The notes beneath the pieces were generated by a model. That model was not told the origin of the DNA. It saw only the letters and a program-made list of their open reading frames with translations, and ran no database searches. A stretch of 64,000 nt of DNA from Bacillota bacterium (GTDB lineage Bacteria > Bacillota > Clostridia > Christensenellales > Aristaeellaceae): NCBI GenBank assembly GCA_023444095.1, contig JAEZRP010000006.1, positions 121,303-185,302 of the forward strand, read 5' to 3'. Both the position numbers and the translations under genes were made by a program. The number at the start of each line of letters is the position of its first letter. Position 1 is the stretch's first letter. Below, one piece after another: positions 16,789 through 25,531 of the stretch.

Positions 16789-17514
16789 ATGTATGAGATG
16801 AGTCCTTCCAACGTGGAGCTGTTCGCCTATCTCGAACCGCCGAAGGGTGGGGTTCCCGCGCATGGAATCGTCGTCGATTTTCACGGACTCGGCGGCGGCA
16901 CATCCATGCCCGCGTCGATGCCTGCCGGGCTCGCCTACGCGGAATGCGGCGCGCTCTACGTCTATCCCTATTACGGCCCGTGGAGCTGGATGAACGACGT
17001 GGCCGTGCGGTATTGCGACAGCGTGCTGAAGGCAGCCGCAGAGCGCTTCCGCCTCCCGGACGACGCTCCTGTCGTCGCGACCGGCGGCAGTATGGGCGGC
17101 CTTTCCGCGCTCGTCTTCGCCCGCTATACGCGCATGAACATCGTCGCCTGCGCTGCGAACTGCCCCGTCTGCGACCTTCCCTACCATTACACGGAGCGGC
17201 CGGACCTTCCGCGCACGCTGCACGCCGCCTTTGGCCACTACGCCTGTCCGCTTCAGGCGGCGATCAAGAGCGCCTCGCCGCTCCACCTCGCGCCGTCGAT
17301 GCCCGACATTCCCTACTATATCGTCCACGGAGACGCCGACACGGCGGTCAAAAAGGCGATGCACTCCGACAAGCTCGTCGCTGAAATGCGGCGACTCGGC
17401 TGCGACGTGACATACGACGAGGTGCGCGGCATGGCCCATTGCGCCCTCCCGCCCGAGAACGAGGCGGCGCTGCGAAGCTTCGTGCTGAAGAACCTTCGAG
17501 CCCACTCGGGATAG
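16789..17514 (+). CDS. Alpha/beta hydrolase (prolyl-oligopeptidase-like esterase)
   Basis: A 241-residue cytosolic hydrolase. The nucleophile elbow G-G-S-M-G-G puts the serine at 101; the acid is probably Asp182 or Asp184 (H-G-D-A-D-T) and the base His217 (G-M-A-H-C). The oxyanion segment F-H-G-L-G-G-G is at 31-37. The start is the ATG at 16789, eight bases after GAGG; ATGs at 16714 and 16783 are poorly placed relative to any ribosome site. It diverges from the glycyl radical operon, so it could act on a precursor ester of that pathway, but this is only positional. The substrate is unknown. Confidence 0.82.
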   Translation: MYEMSPSNVELFAYLEPPKGGVPAHGIVVDFHGLGGGTSMPASMPAGLAYAECGALYVYPYYGPWSWMNDVAVRYCDSVLKAAAERFRLPDDAPVVATGGSMGGLSALVFARYTRMNIVACAANCPVCDLPYHYTERPDLPRTLHAAFGHYACPLQAAIKSASPLHLAPSMPDIPYYIVHGDADTAVKKAMHSDKLVAEMRRLGCDVTYDEVRGMAHCALPPENEAALRSFVLKNLRAHSG

Positions 17515-17532
17515 AGTATCGACATGAAAACA

Positions 17533-17563
17533 GCCGCCCGGAGCTCCGGGCGGCCAGTTTTTT
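17533..17563 (+). terminator. Strong terminator between convergent genes
   Basis: A perfect 9-bp stem GCCGCCCGG/CCGGGCGGC with loop AGCT, then CAGTTTTTT on the + strand. On the minus strand the stem is followed by GTTTTC, so it may also stop the converging gene. Confidence 0.85.
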
Positions 17564-17582
17564 ATTTGGGCAAAAATGCGTA

Positions 17583-18701
17583 TTACAGTCCCTTCAGCGG
17601 ATCGAAGCCGTAGTCCGCGTCGGAATCGTACATGAACACCACGAGGTCCTCCTCCTCGACGTAGGCGATGTAGAAAGACGCGCTCCCATCGGGCGAGGTG
17701 ACATACACATAGCTCCAGCCGTCGCTGTCCGTGCCCTCGTCAATCTCCGTCCAGCCCGCGTCCGCAAACAGGACGCGGTAGTCGTCCAGCACCGAGAAGT
17801 CATCGATGTAAAAGTAAAGGGTGTACATGCCCTCTTCCTTCGAGTAGTCGTCAAACTCGTAGGGCATGCCGCCGATGAACTCGTGGAACGAAACGAGGGC
17901 CGAAGGCTCGCCCGTCGGCTCCGCGGTCGGCGCCTCGGTGGGCTTCGCAGGCTCTGTGGCGGTGGGCGGCGGCGTCGCCTTGCTCAGACCGCCGAGCCTT
18001 CCGCCGATTGAGACGCCGCCCGTTTCCCCCGCGACTTCCTGAAGGGCCGAAAGCCTGTCCGTTGCGTCGAGCGTGTCGGGCACGATGAGATAGAGCGCCA
18101 TCGCCTTATCGGCCTCGTCGCCCTGTTCGTAGATGCGAGCGGTCGCGTAGATGTAGTAGTCGCGGCTGTCCTCGTACCGGTCGAGGCCCGCGAACATGGT
18201 CTGCGCGGTTTCGAGGTCGCCCGCCTCAAGCGCCGCGAGCGCCTGCGCATAAATGTCAGCCTCCGTCATCTCGAGGGCGACGAAGGCGATCCCGCCGTCT
18301 TCGGCATACGCCTGCACGGTCGAATTCGGAGGCGCGGAGATCGCGAGCGCGCGGTCGCAGCCCTTGAACACCAGCTTCCCGAGCTCGCAGCGCGCGGAGA
18401 GGATGGTCACCGACGTGAGCGACGAACAACCCATGAACGCGCCGTCTCCGATGTAGGTCACGCTGGAGGGCACCGTCGCCTCCGTGATTCCGGTTAGATT
18501 CAAAAACGCCCCGCCGGCGATCATCGTGACCGGGTTTCCGTCGATCTCGCCCGGGATGGAGACGACCGCCTCCGAACCCGCATACCCGGTAACGCATGCC
18601 TCGCCGTCCGTGACGACATACGTGAATGTCCCGCCTTCCGCGAACGCCGCGCAGGAGAGCGCGAGCGCAACCAAAACCGCCAGCGCACAGATTCTCTTCA
18701 T
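17583..18701 (-). CDS. Secreted BspA-type leucine-rich repeat protein
   Basis: A 372-residue exported protein with a signal peptide (M-K-R-I-C then a hydrophobic core ending A-A-F-A). Residues about 22-130 hold BspA/LRR_5 repeats: V-T-M-I-A-G-G-A-F, V-T-Y-I-G-D-G-A-F-M-G-C and L-V-F-K-G-C units. A middle helical part (about 140-225) resembles TPR-like helices (A-Q-A-L-A-A-L-E-A-G-D-L). A Thr/Pro/Glu linker (about 245-275) precedes an acidic C-terminal domain that I do not recognise. The ATG at 18701 is preceded by GGGGGA. Such proteins are surface or secreted adhesion/binding modules; the ligand is unknown. Confidence 0.75.
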   Translation of the reverse strand: MKRICALAVLVALALSCAAFAEGGTFTYVVTDGEACVTGYAGSEAVVSIPGEIDGNPVTMIAGGAFLNLTGITEATVPSSVTYIGDGAFMGCSSLTSVTILSARCELGKLVFKGCDRALAISAPPNSTVQAYAEDGGIAFVALEMTEADIYAQALAALEAGDLETAQTMFAGLDRYEDSRDYYIYATARIYEQGDEADKAMALYLIVPDTLDATDRLSALQEVAGETGGVSIGGRLGGLSKATPPPTATEPAKPTEAPTAEPTGEPSALVSFHEFIGGMPYEFDDYSKEEGMYTLYFYIDDFSVLDDYRVLFADAGWTEIDEGTDSDGWSYVYVTSPDGSASFYIAYVEEEDLVVFMYDSDADYGFDPLKGL

Positions 18702-18731
18702 GCGAATGTCCCCCATCCTTATTCTAGTTCC

Positions 18732-18760
18732 ATTCTATACGCTCGGGATGAATGTGTCAA
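18732..18760 (-). promoter_or_regulatory. Promoter of the leucine-rich repeat gene
   Basis: Minus strand TTGACA, 17-base spacer, TAGAAT, about 31 bp upstream of the start codon. Confidence 0.72.
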
Positions 18761-18771
18761 TTCGCGCACAC

Positions 18772-18796
18772 AAAAAAGCGCCCCCGAGGGAGCGCC
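18772..18796 (-). terminator. Terminator after the LCP gene
   Basis: Minus strand GCGCTCCC-TC-GGGGGCGC (one G-T pair) followed by TTTTTT; it ends the DUF3048-LCP transcript just before the leucine-rich repeat promoter. Confidence 0.72.
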
Positions 18797-18808
18797 GTTC
18801 GGCGCGCG

Positions 18809-19924
18809 TCATTGCGCGCCGTAGATGAAGTCGTGTAGGATCTGCCTGTTCGCGTCGAAGTCGGCGCGGATCGACCATACGCCGTCGTAGGTATCGGATT
18901 CGAACGTACCGTCCGCGGGAAGGCGAAGCTGTTCGATTTCCCCCATATCGATCGAGAGGCCCACGGTCGCGAGCGAGGTCATCTGCGCGATCGATAGGTT
19001 TGTCTGCACGTATCCCGCAAGCCTCAGAACGACCGCGGAGATCGTCTTTGCGTCGGTCGCCTGCAGCTTGTCCGCGATGGCGATGAGCACGGTTCGCTGG
19101 CGCTCCGTGCGCACATAGTCGCTGTCGAGCGAGCGGATGCGCGCGAAGGCGAGCGCCTGGTTGCCCGTCAGGTGGACGCTTTCCCCGTAGACCGAAAGCG
19201 CCGTCGAATCGTTCAGCTTGAAATCCATCGCGTCCCACTTGAGCTGATGGTTGATCGCGCCCATCTCGTTCTTTGTCACCGCGATGTCGATCCCGCCGAT
19301 TGTGTCGATGATGTCCGCGAGCGCCTCCATGCTGACGAGCACGTAGTCTGTGAGGTTCATGCCGAAGTATTCGTTCACGGTGCGCAGGATGAGGTCGGGG
19401 CCACCGTAGACGTTTGCGGAATTGATCTTGCGCTTGCCCACGCCGTAGATATCGACCCACGTGTCGCGCATGACGGAGGTGAGCTTCGCCTGGCCGCTCT
19501 CGGGATGGACGGACAGGATGACGATGGAGTCGGTCAGCCCATAGTAATTGTCCATGTTGCGCGAATCGGAGCCAAGCAGCAGGATGTTCCACCAGCCATC
19601 GTCGTCCAGCTCCTGATTGATCATCAGATCTTCCACGTCGATCAGCTCGTCTACGATGATCGGCTCCTCCGTGGGTTCGGGCGTCGCCTCTGCGAACGCT
19701 TCGGACGTTTCCTGCACCACGGCTTCGGACGTCGCCTGCACGACCGCCTCGGGCGTTGCCTGCGAGGCCGGTTCGGACGTCGCCTCCGCGCTCACGTCGA
19801 TAACGCTCGTCGCGAGTGTGGCGCTCGGCTTCTTGCCGTCCTCTGAGGCTGCGCAGGCCGCCATGAGGATGGTCAGGACGAGCATGAGCGGAATGAGTTT
19901 CATGATGCGCGCCATCTTGTACAT
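18809..19924 (-). CDS. LytR-CpsA-Psr (LCP) family glycopolymer transferase
   Basis: A 371-residue membrane-attached protein. A hydrophobic N-terminus ends in a possible lipobox (M-A-A-C, Cys24), then a Thr/Glu/Ala linker with 8-residue repeats (48-87), then the LCP domain: L-L-L-G-S-D-S-R near 115, D-S-I-V-I-L-S near 130, the S-V-M-R-D-T-W-V-D-I segment near 150, and G-G-I-D-I-A-V near 215. LCP enzymes transfer teichoic acid or capsule chains from undecaprenyl phosphate to peptidoglycan, using conserved Arg and Asp residues visible here. It follows the DUF3048 gene by 20 bp; the nearby glycosyltransferase operon could supply its substrate. The start has only a weak ribosome site, inside an inverted repeat. 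Confidence 0.88.
   Translation of the reverse strand: MYKMARIMKLIPLMLVLTILMAACAASEDGKKPSATLATSVIDVSAEATSEPASQATPEAVVQATSEAVVQETSEAFAEATPEPTEEPIIVDELIDVEDLMINQELDDDGWWNILLLGSDSRNMDNYYGLTDSIVILSVHPESGQAKLTSVMRDTWVDIYGVGKRKINSANVYGGPDLILRTVNEYFGMNLTDYVLVSMEALADIIDTIGGIDIAVTKNEMGAINHQLKWDAMDFKLNDSTALSVYGESVHLTGNQALAFARIRSLDSDYVRTERQRTVLIAIADKLQATDAKTISAVVLRLAGYVQTNLSIAQMTSLATVGLSIDMGEIEQLRLPADGTFESDTYDGVWSIRADFDANRQILHDFIYGAQ
19664..19783 (-). repeat. Five in-frame 24-bp repeats in the LCP linker
   Basis: Five tandem 8-residue units of the type A-T-S-E-A-V-V-Q (residues 48-87 of the LCP protein), encoded by diverged 24-bp repeats. Such a coding minisatellite can change length by slippage and sets the distance between membrane anchor and catalytic domain. 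Confidence 0.8.
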
Positions 19925-19932
19925 GCTGATTC

Positions 19933-19958
19933 CGATCGGGAAGATTACTCCCCGATCG
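19933..19958 (-). promoter_or_regulatory. Inverted repeat linking DUF3048 stop and LCP start
   Basis: CGATCGGG and CCCGATCG form a perfect 8-bp stem with a 10-base loop. One arm contains the last codons of the DUF3048 gene, the other abuts the weak ribosome site of the LCP gene. Ribosomes finishing DUF3048 would open the stem, giving translational coupling. Confidence 0.5.
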
Positions 19959-20934
19959 TTACCTCCTTCGTGTCCTTGAGTGTCTGAATGAAGGTTTTTC
20001 CGGCCTTGAATACGACCGGGCTCCCCGCGTCGTCAAAATAGGTCGTGCTCTCGGTGAGGCTGTCACGCACCCAGTAGCCGGTAAAATGCGTGCCGCCGAT
20101 AAAGTAATCGCACTTGTTCGTACCCGTGGTCTCGACCTTGGGACGGTCGGACCTTCCGTCGTACCAATCGTAGTGAAGGTACTGGACGATCACGTTGGCG
20201 CACGTCACCTGCTCGCCCGTGTCGCCGTCCTTGTATTCCTTGCCGTTGTAATAGCGCTTATAGAGCCCGGTCTCCGCGTCGTATGTATAGGAAGGCGTGT
20301 ACGAGCTTCTGTACGCGATCTCAAACTGGGTCGCGGACTCCTGGCCCGTCGCGTAATCCGTCTGACTGAATGTCAGCGGACTCTTCGCGGTGGTGTTGTC
20401 CCAATTCACATCGTCGTAGATCTGCCTGAACTTGCAGATGACGTTGTTGGGGGCGGAGCGCGCGTCGTCGCGGTAGAAGTTATGCGAGTCGGAGAGACCG
20501 TCGTATCTGGCCTGCATGTCCACCGTTTTCACATAATCGTAGATATTGCTGCCCGGATCCTGCTGGCCGCCAAAGTGGATGAAGCAGCCGCCGTACTCAA
20601 GGTAGAAGTCGATGTTCACGATGCGGGTGGAACGCACCGCCTCGATGGTCTCGGGGATCATATCGTTGAAGACCGCCGTATAGCGGGTATAGCCGCCGTT
20701 GTAGAGCTCGATTTCATAGACGATATCGGCGCCCGCGATACCCTTCTGCGGGCGCGCGCCGGGCTCGTTGTCCAACTGCGCGACCAGGATCCGGTCCGGC
20801 TTCGCCGCGGGGAGTCCCGTCGTAATCGAACCCGCCGCGATCGGCTTGTCCTGTACGATCTCCTGCTCGGCATTCGCCCATACAGGCAGGGCGAGCAGCG
20901 CGAAAACCAGCGCCATAGCGGTTAACTTCTTCAT
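19945..20934 (-). CDS. DUF3048 (YerB-like) exported protein
   Basis: A 329-residue protein with a signal peptide (M-K-K-L-T-A-M, hydrophobic core, cleavage near A-N-A). The DUF3048 domain is seen in Q-L-D-N-E-P-G-A-R-P-Q-K-G, A-D-I-V-Y-E-I and A-V-R-S-T-R-I followed by F-I-H-F-G-G. The C-terminal DUF3048_C part has Y-D-W-Y-D-G and the G-T-H-F-T-G-Y-W segment. B. subtilis YerB is a lipoprotein of unknown function; this one lacks a clear lipobox. The ribosome site is GGAGG. Co-transcription with an LCP transferase points to wall glycopolymer work, which is an inference. Confidence 0.85.
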   Translation of the reverse strand: MKKLTAMALVFALLALPVWANAEQEIVQDKPIAAGSITTGLPAAKPDRILVAQLDNEPGARPQKGIAGADIVYEIELYNGGYTRYTAVFNDMIPETIEAVRSTRIVNIDFYLEYGGCFIHFGGQQDPGSNIYDYVKTVDMQARYDGLSDSHNFYRDDARSAPNNVICKFRQIYDDVNWDNTTAKSPLTFSQTDYATGQESATQFEIAYRSSYTPSYTYDAETGLYKRYYNGKEYKDGDTGEQVTCANVIVQYLHYDWYDGRSDRPKVETTGTNKCDYFIGGTHFTGYWVRDSLTESTTYFDDAGSPVVFKAGKTFIQTLKDTKEVTIGE

Positions 20935-20960
20935 GAATCAATCCTCCAATCGTCCAAGTG

Positions 20961-20966
20961 ATTATA
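20961..20966 (-). promoter_or_regulatory. -10 element upstream of the DUF3048 gene
   Basis: TATAAT on the minus strand, about 27 bp before the start codon; the -35 (CTGTTG at 17 bases) is poor. Confidence 0.45.
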
Positions 20967-21076
20967 TCGCTCAACTGTTAAAACAACAGCAAGGCACATA
21001 TGAATATCCAACTCTTAGTAATCCGGCCGTTACCAGCGTCTACCGCTCGCGACTTCGTGATAAACGATTGCCCCTG

Positions 21077-22075
21077 TCACCTGCGCCCCGTGGCCGCCTT
21101 GAGCCATTGGAGCCGATCGTAACCCACGCCGAACGCGTGAAGGAAGCGCCCGGCAACCCTTCTGCGCATGGTCGCGCGGGAGAGCCACAGAATGTGGCTG
21201 TCGAGGTAGCGGCTGAGGCTCCTGGCCTGCCTTCTGCCCTCGCGCCTGTCCGGATTGTAGATGTAGGCGATGTTATACTGGGTATTGGCGAGAAGCGCGA
21301 GGCGGCGGCGCACATGCGCGGCCCGCTCCTGCGGCAGGAAGGGTTCGCTCCTGCGGAAAAAATCGATACACGCGAGGAGCACCCGATTGTGCTGCTCGTA
21401 ATAGCGGGCGAAATTCAGATGGTTCACGCTCTGACCGCCCGAGCCGAGCCGATAGTTGTAGACCGCGCACCGGATCAGGCACACCGTGCGGGCGAAGCAG
21501 GCCACGCCGATGACATACTGCATGTCCACATAATAGGTATGGGGAAGAAGCGCGATCCCCCGCTCCCGCAAGAGCGACGTGCGCGCCGTGAGCGTATGCA
21601 TGTCGACGTTGCGGTCAAAGCGCGCGTCGATCAGCGCCCGATAGTCGATCACCTCGTCCGTCCGCGCGCCCTCGGGAAGCGCGATCCGGTTTGCGCGGCC
21701 CATGAAGCGCTCCACGCGCTCGTCGACGAAGGCGTCGGGATCGAGCGCTTCCATGGCGTCAAGAAGCGTGCAGAGCCCGTCCGCGTCCACCCAGTCGTCC
21801 GCGTCGACGATCCGGAAGTACTTTCCGCGCGCGCGCCGCAGGCCGGCGTTCACCGCCGCGCCGTGGCCGCCGTTTTCCTGAGAAACGAGCGTGAATCGCC
21901 CGGGCATCCGCGCGACATAGCGGGCGGCGATCCGGCGCGTCGCGTCGGTCGAGCCGTCGTCCACCACGATCACCTCGAGCCGATCGGCAAAGCGCGCATC
22001 CGAGAGGGAATCAAGGCATTGGGAAAGGCAATCCTCCGCGTTGTAGGCGGGTACCGCAATGGTGAGAAGTATCAT
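21077..22075 (-). CDS. Glycosyltransferase family 2
   Basis: A 332-residue GT-A fold glycosyltransferase. N-terminal P-A-Y-N-A-E-D-C, V-V-D-D-G-S-T-D at about 37-44 and the metal-binding D-A-D-D at about 91-94 are canonical for GT2 enzymes that add sugars from nucleotide donors to lipid-linked chains. The C-terminal half is basic and helical. It is the last gene of the four-gene glycopolymer operon, 3 bp after the previous one. Sugar specificity cannot be read from the sequence. Confidence 0.88.
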   Translation of the reverse strand: MILLTIAVPAYNAEDCLSQCLDSLSDARFADRLEVIVVDDGSTDATRRIAARYVARMPGRFTLVSQENGGHGAAVNAGLRRARGKYFRIVDADDWVDADGLCTLLDAMEALDPDAFVDERVERFMGRANRIALPEGARTDEVIDYRALIDARFDRNVDMHTLTARTSLLRERGIALLPHTYYVDMQYVIGVACFARTVCLIRCAVYNYRLGSGGQSVNHLNFARYYEQHNRVLLACIDFFRRSEPFLPQERAAHVRRRLALLANTQYNIAYIYNPDRREGRRQARSLSRYLDSHILWLSRATMRRRVAGRFLHAFGVGYDRLQWLKAATGRR

Positions 22076-22078
22076 CGT

Positions 22079-23068
22079 TCATTCTCCGCGGCGAAGGAGC
22101 GTACGCCCCCTCCCGCGCGCCTTCATGAAAAGTACCGCGAGCCTCGGACACAGCCCGTACGCGCGCGCGCTGAATCGAACGCGCCTGTCCGGATAGTCGA
22201 TAAGGCTTTTCATCCGCTCGCGTACCCCCGTCTCGCGGGCAAACGCGCGCGCGGCGCGCGCGTCCATCGCCACCGAGACCTGCCAGAGGACCGACCAAGA
22301 GAGCCGCGCGACGAACCATTTCCGGTAGCGCGCATAAAAATGCGAACGATCCTCCAAGTATTGACTCCGCGCTTCGTCAAAAAGTTCCAAACAGCGGAAC
22401 CGTTCGCCGGAATAAGTTGACATTGCGGAACCGGACACGGCGCGGTAGCAGTAGACGCACCGATCGACCGCGCGCGCGCCGTCCGTCGCGTCAAACAGCC
22501 GCAACGTAAAATCATAGTCCTCGTAATAGGGATAACCCTCCGGAAACCGCAGGTTCGCGCGCACGGCAAGCGCGCGGCGGACGAGAAAGTCGTATACGCC
22601 AAAGCGCGTGGGGTTTCGGAGGAACGCCTCCAGAAGCGCATCGGAGGAGACTTCCCGCTCCGCGCCGCTCAGGTTCAAAAACGCGGCTTCGCCCCGCACG
22701 ACGCGCGCATGCCGGAAAACGAACAAGTCTCCCCCGCGCGCCGCACAGGCGAGAAGCGTCTTTGCGTAGTCCGGCGCGATCATGTCGTCCGCATCGACGA
22801 ACGCGAGGTACCGCCCCGACGCGCATTCCATGCCCGCGTTGCGCGCCGCGCTCACCCCCGCATGCGCCCGGCGGACGACCAGCGCGCGCAACGCGCCCGA
22901 GGCGGCAATCCGATCGAGGAGCGCGCCGCTTCCGTCCGTCGAGCCGTCGTCGACAAAGATCACCTCGAACGCGTCAGTCGCCTGCCGCGCAAACGCATCC
23001 GCGAGGGAAGGAAGGTATGAAGCCGCATTCCGGACGGGAATCACGACGCTCAGGAGAGGCTCTGTCAT
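22079..23068 (-). CDS. Glycosyltransferase family 2
   Basis: A 329-residue GT2 enzyme: I-P-V-R-N-A-A-S-Y-L-P-S-L, V-D-D-G-S-T-D-G near 40, A-G-V-S-A-A-R-N-A-G-M near 75 and V-D-A-D-D-M near 95. The conserved tail motif Y-Y-E-D-Y-D-F-T (about residue 190) is the E-D base motif of capsule-type GT2 proteins. It overlaps the upstream glycosyltransferase by 4 bp. Probably adds one sugar in the glycopolymer made with its neighbours. Confidence 0.88.
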   Translation of the reverse strand: MTEPLLSVVIPVRNAASYLPSLADAFARQATDAFEVIFVDDGSTDGSGALLDRIAASGALRALVVRRAHAGVSAARNAGMECASGRYLAFVDADDMIAPDYAKTLLACAARGGDLFVFRHARVVRGEAAFLNLSGAEREVSSDALLEAFLRNPTRFGVYDFLVRRALAVRANLRFPEGYPYYEDYDFTLRLFDATDGARAVDRCVYCYRAVSGSAMSTYSGERFRCLELFDEARSQYLEDRSHFYARYRKWFVARLSWSVLWQVSVAMDARAARAFARETGVRERMKSLIDYPDRRVRFSARAYGLCPRLAVLFMKARGRGRTLLRRGE

Positions 23069-24120
23069 CTGTGCTCCTTCAGATAGGTAAACGCGCGCGC
23101 GCAGCGTGCCTTGACGAAGCTGATCGTCCGCGCGAGAAGATAGGTCAATCCGCCGTTCCCGGTCGCGACGATGGCGAGCATCAGGCGCATATAGGGGCTG
23201 CGCGGCCTCGCGCGCGCGAGACTCTCGCGCACCTCCTCCGACCGGATGATCTCCCGCATCGCCGCACGCTTCTCGCGCGGGGTGAGGGGCGAATTTTTGC
23301 AGGCAATGTTTTCAAGTACACCGAACGTTCGCTCGATCTGTCTGCGCGCGAGGAACTCCCGCGCGTCCGGATCGTCGGACAGCCCCCAATGGGCGTAGAG
23401 CTCAACAAGCGCGCGGTGTTCCTCCTCGCGCTTCTCGCGCATGCCGGGAAAGTATCTGGACGTCTCCGACGCCCGGAGCCCGCGGTTGAAATGGTAGAAC
23501 GCGCGCGCGTCCACCGCGACGGATTCGACGTCCCGGGCGTATTCGAGGTTAAACGGAAAGTCGTCCCACATCGTCGGGCGGAAGCGGATGTTTTCGGCCC
23601 GCACGCGGGACGCCCGAAAGAGCTTGTTCCACGGGGTATAGAGAAGGTTCCTGTCAAAGAGGCCCGCAGCCGCGCGTCGAAAGGAGGCGGCGTCCGGATA
23701 GAACGCGTCCGGATGCGCCTTTTTTTCGCTCCACGACGCGTCCTCACCGTGATAAGTATCGATATAAAAGCCAAAAATGACGAGGTCTGCGCGCGTCTTT
23801 TCCGCAACGTCGCGCATCGCGGCGAGCATGCCGGGCTCGGCCCAGTCGTCGCCGTCCATGAAGTACAGGTACTCCCCCGTCGCAAGCTCCATCGCGGCGT
23901 TTCGGGCCGCATGCGCGCCCGCGTTTTTCTGGTGGATCACCCTGACGCGCGCATCCCGCGCCGCGTACCGATCGCAAATCGCACCGGTTCCGTCGGTCGA
24001 GCCGTCGTCCACCACGATCAGCTCGAAGTCGGGCTCGGTCTGCCGGAGCGCACTTTCGATCGCATCGGGAAGGAATTTCTCCACATTGTAGGCCGGGATG
24101 ATGACGGACAGAAAGGGCAT
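23065..24120 (-). CDS. Glycosyltransferase family 2
   Basis: A 351-residue GT2 enzyme. I-P-A-Y-N-V-E-K-F-L-P, V-D-D-G-S-T-D-G, G-A-H-A-A-R-N-A-A and M-D-G-D-D-W follow in the normal order. The motif W-D-D-F-P-F-N (about 170) replaces the common E-D motif. It sits 1 bp after the sugar transferase stop and overlaps the next gene by 4 bp, a tight operon. Specificity unknown. Confidence 0.88.
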   Translation of the reverse strand: MPFLSVIIPAYNVEKFLPDAIESALRQTEPDFELIVVDDGSTDGTGAICDRYAARDARVRVIHQKNAGAHAARNAAMELATGEYLYFMDGDDWAEPGMLAAMRDVAEKTRADLVIFGFYIDTYHGEDASWSEKKAHPDAFYPDAASFRRAAAGLFDRNLLYTPWNKLFRASRVRAENIRFRPTMWDDFPFNLEYARDVESVAVDARAFYHFNRGLRASETSRYFPGMREKREEEHRALVELYAHWGLSDDPDAREFLARRQIERTFGVLENIACKNSPLTPREKRAAMREIIRSEEVRESLARARPRSPYMRLMLAIVATGNGGLTYLLARTISFVKARCARAFTYLKEHR

Positions 24121-24121
24121 G

Positions 24122-25498
24122 TCACACCGCCTCGTCCTTCGAGCGCGACGGATCGTGCTCGAAGGGCTCGGTTGAATCGCGCTTGAAAAACACGGTGAGC
24201 GTCTTGAGCATGAGCTTGATGTCGAGCCAGAAGCTGTAATTTTCGATGTAGGAGATGTCCATCATGAGCTTTTCGCGCGGGTTCGTGTTGTACTTGCCCG
24301 CGATCTGCGCGTAGCCCGTCAGCCCCGCCTTCACGCGGCAGCGGTACGAGTACTCGGGAAGCTCCTCGATGTATTTGTTAAAGTTTGAAAGGATCTCCGG
24401 GCGCGGTCCGACCACGCTCATCTCGCCCTTCAGGATATTGAGAAGCTGCGGAAGCTCGTCGATGCGCAGCCTCCTCAGCCAGTGGCCCGCCTTGGTGATC
24501 CGCTCGTCGTCCTTGAGGACGGAATACTCCCGCGCGTTCTCTTCCGCGCGCATGGTGCGGAACTTATAGATGCGAAAGAGCCTGTCTCCCCGGGTCAGCC
24601 GGTCCTGCCGATAAAAGACGGGGCCTCCGTCGTCGAGCTTGATCGCGATGGCCGCCGCGAGCATCACGGGACTTGATAGCACAAGACCCGTGAGCGCGAC
24701 GAAGATGTCGAGCGCGCGCTTGAAGAACCGCTGCTTGAGCCCGAGGCCGCTTCTGGTGTGCGCGGTCATGAGAACGTCGTCCAGGAGGAACGAGCCCGCG
24801 TTCTGCGCGAGGATATCCGCGATGGAGAGGTCGAAGTAGATGTCCTTCCGGCATTTGTAGCAGTACTCGATCAGCTCCTGGTGCGCGCGCGCGGGCAGGT
24901 GAAAGAGCATCACCGTCTCGCTGCGCCGGATCCTGTCGTGCAGGTTTTCGTCTCGGTAGTCGGCGACATCGGTGATCGCAAACTGCTTGTCAAAGATGCG
25001 GATCTTCGCGCAGATGAGCGCGGCGTCCTCCGGAGAGCCGGAGATGACGCAGCATTTTTTCGGCGGATGGGTATTAAAGAAGATGAAATTGCCAAGGTAG
25101 GTGAAGATGGCGATAGAGGCGAACTGGGCCGCCACGGCGGTCATGAGGAGCAAAACGTCCGCTCCCAGAAGCTCGAGACTGTCGTTGTTTTGCTCGTTGA
25201 CGTTCATGATCTGGAGTTGGAGGTATGTGATGACGTCCGTCAGAAGCACCGAGAGCGCCATCTGGTAGATGATGGGCCTGCTCTTCTGTTCCCCGATCCG
25301 GTAGCCACCGTAAATGCGCGCGAATACCGCGAGCAGTACCGTAAACGAGGAGAGCGTGATTGCGGTCGTGCGCGAAACGCGCAGAATCTGCGGATTCGTG
25401 ATCGAAAGAAGCAGCACAAACAGGATGAGCTGGACCGCGTACGCCGCTACGCGCAGCAGCGTGAGCACAACAGCAGCCAATCGCTTCCGCGTCGCCAT
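24122..25498 (-). CDS. Undecaprenyl-phosphate sugar-1-phosphate transferase
   Basis: A 458-residue polyprenyl glycosylphosphotransferase (WbaP/CpsE type). Four N-terminal membrane helices, a central Rossmann-like domain and the C-terminal bacterial transferase: K-R-A-L-D-I near 265, Y-K-F-R-T-M near 320, D-E-L-P-Q-L-L-N-I-L-K-G near 355, S-V-V-G-P-R-P-E near 372 and K-A-G-L-T-G-Y-A-Q near 398. It starts lipid-linked glycan assembly by moving a sugar phosphate to undecaprenyl phosphate. It is the first gene of the operon, behind a good promoter. No Wzx flippase or Wzy polymerase is in the window. Confidence 0.92.
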   Translation of the reverse strand: MATRKRLAAVVLTLLRVAAYAVQLILFVLLLSITNPQILRVSRTTAITLSSFTVLLAVFARIYGGYRIGEQKSRPIIYQMALSVLLTDVITYLQLQIMNVNEQNNDSLELLGADVLLLMTAVAAQFASIAIFTYLGNFIFFNTHPPKKCCVISGSPEDAALICAKIRIFDKQFAITDVADYRDENLHDRIRRSETVMLFHLPARAHQELIEYCYKCRKDIYFDLSIADILAQNAGSFLLDDVLMTAHTRSGLGLKQRFFKRALDIFVALTGLVLSSPVMLAAAIAIKLDDGGPVFYRQDRLTRGDRLFRIYKFRTMRAEENAREYSVLKDDERITKAGHWLRRLRIDELPQLLNILKGEMSVVGPRPEILSNFNKYIEELPEYSYRCRVKAGLTGYAQIAGKYNTNPREKLMMDISYIENYSFWLDIKLMLKTLTVFFKRDSTEPFEHDPSRSKDEAV

Positions 25499-25531
25499 GC
25501 CACCCGCCTCCCCTCTGAAAAGTCACGTTGT

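Noticed and set aside
19664..19783. CRISPR-like periodic repeats
   Set aside because: The 24-bp units are in frame, without spacers, and encode an 8-residue protein repeat.
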